The position numbers were made by a program, and so were the translations under genes. The notes beneath the pieces are model-generated. The model ran no database searches and was not told the origin of the DNA. It saw only the letters and a list, made by a program, of their open reading frames with translations. Positions 14,732 to 14,917 of a stretch of 14,917 bases of DNA are shown piece by piece. This stretch comes from S012-113 sp039714715 (GTDB lineage: Bacteria > Bacteroidota > Bacteroidia > Cytophagales > Cyclobacteriaceae): NCBI GenBank assembly GCA_039714715.1, contig JBDLIU010000093.1, positions 1 to 14,917 on the forward strand. The letters run 5' to 3'. Positions within the stretch are counted from its first letter, which is position 1. Each line of letters opens with the position of its first letter.

Positions 14732-14917
14732 CTACGCTTGTATCTCTTCACCTAACTTTTTTAATAAGTCACCAAATGATTGTCTGTTAAGTTTAGCGTT
14801 GTTTAAATCTTTAATTTTTTGATTTGTATCCTTTTTTAAATCTTCCAGCTGATTTGTGAAATCTTTATTCGATTCCGCAAGCATAGATTTTGCTTCATCT
14901 CTAAACTTGTTAAGCTT
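14732..14917 (-). CDS. C-terminal part of a coiled-coil protein (N-terminus cut by window edge)
   Basis: A minus-strand frame is open from the right edge to a TAG at 14734-14732, giving the last 61 residues of a protein. The visible part is highly charged and helical, probably coiled coil. It ends in a short amphipathic segment with the pattern LNRQSFGDLLKKLGEEI. It lies 51 bases upstream of the roadblock-like gene in the same direction, and in the same frame, so it is probably the same operon. I do not recognise the family with confidence. A scaffold or adaptor role would fit the context but is not shown. Confidence 0.7.
   Translation of the reverse strand, partial: KLNKFRDEAKSMLAESNKDFTNQLEDLKKDTNQKIKDLNNAKLNRQSFGDLLKKLGEEIQA

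Overview
The window looks like chromosomal DNA from a Bacteroidota bacterium, probably a free-living cytophaga- or flavobacterium-like lineage. The DNA is AT-rich, Shine-Dalgarno sequences are weak or absent, and one lipoprotein carries a K-D-E surface-export signal right after its lipidated cysteine. Many soluble PAS histidine kinases sit beside stand-alone CheY-like regulators, and the convergent intergenic gap holds a GC-rich palindromic repeat. These are impressions from sequence and remembered families; no search was run.

Left part (1-4722). A LytS/YehU-type membrane histidine kinase runs off the left edge. It lies one base after a small lipoprotein gene, both on the minus strand. A divergent 177-base gap holds a hairpin and a short protein-like reading frame that may be a gene remnant. 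Next, on the plus strand, comes a divergent glutamate-racemase-family protein. Facing it is a minus-strand pair: a cytosolic PAS-PAS histidine kinase, then a single-domain response regulator starting one base after the kinase stop.

Middle (4946-6502). A plus-strand gene encodes a probable surface lipoprotein built of beta-sandwich (transthyretin-like) repeats plus an Fn3-like C-terminus. The convergent gap after it is filled almost wholly by a roughly 247-bp element of nested inverted repeats. It can probably act as a terminator in both directions.

Right part (6503-14917, all minus strand). In transcription order this is: the end of a coiled-coil protein (cut by the window edge), a protein with a roadblock/longin-like region, a Rab/Ras-like small GTPase, a PAS histidine kinase with an extra C-terminal SpoIIAA-like domain, a CheY-like regulator, a FIST-domain protein, and a GAF plus three-PAS histidine kinase. 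The first genes overlap or nearly touch (11-nt and 4-nt overlaps, 12-nt gap), so they look co-translated. The last two sit after gaps of 58 and 173 bases.

The most interesting proposal is that this is one signalling module. A small GTPase and its likely roadblock-type partner would be linked to a soluble kinase, a receiver and a FIST ligand sensor, with no DNA-binding output domain anywhere in the visible part. That points to control of a protein complex, polarity, motility or envelope process rather than direct transcription, but this is inference. No tRNA, rRNA, CRISPR array or transposase gene was seen.
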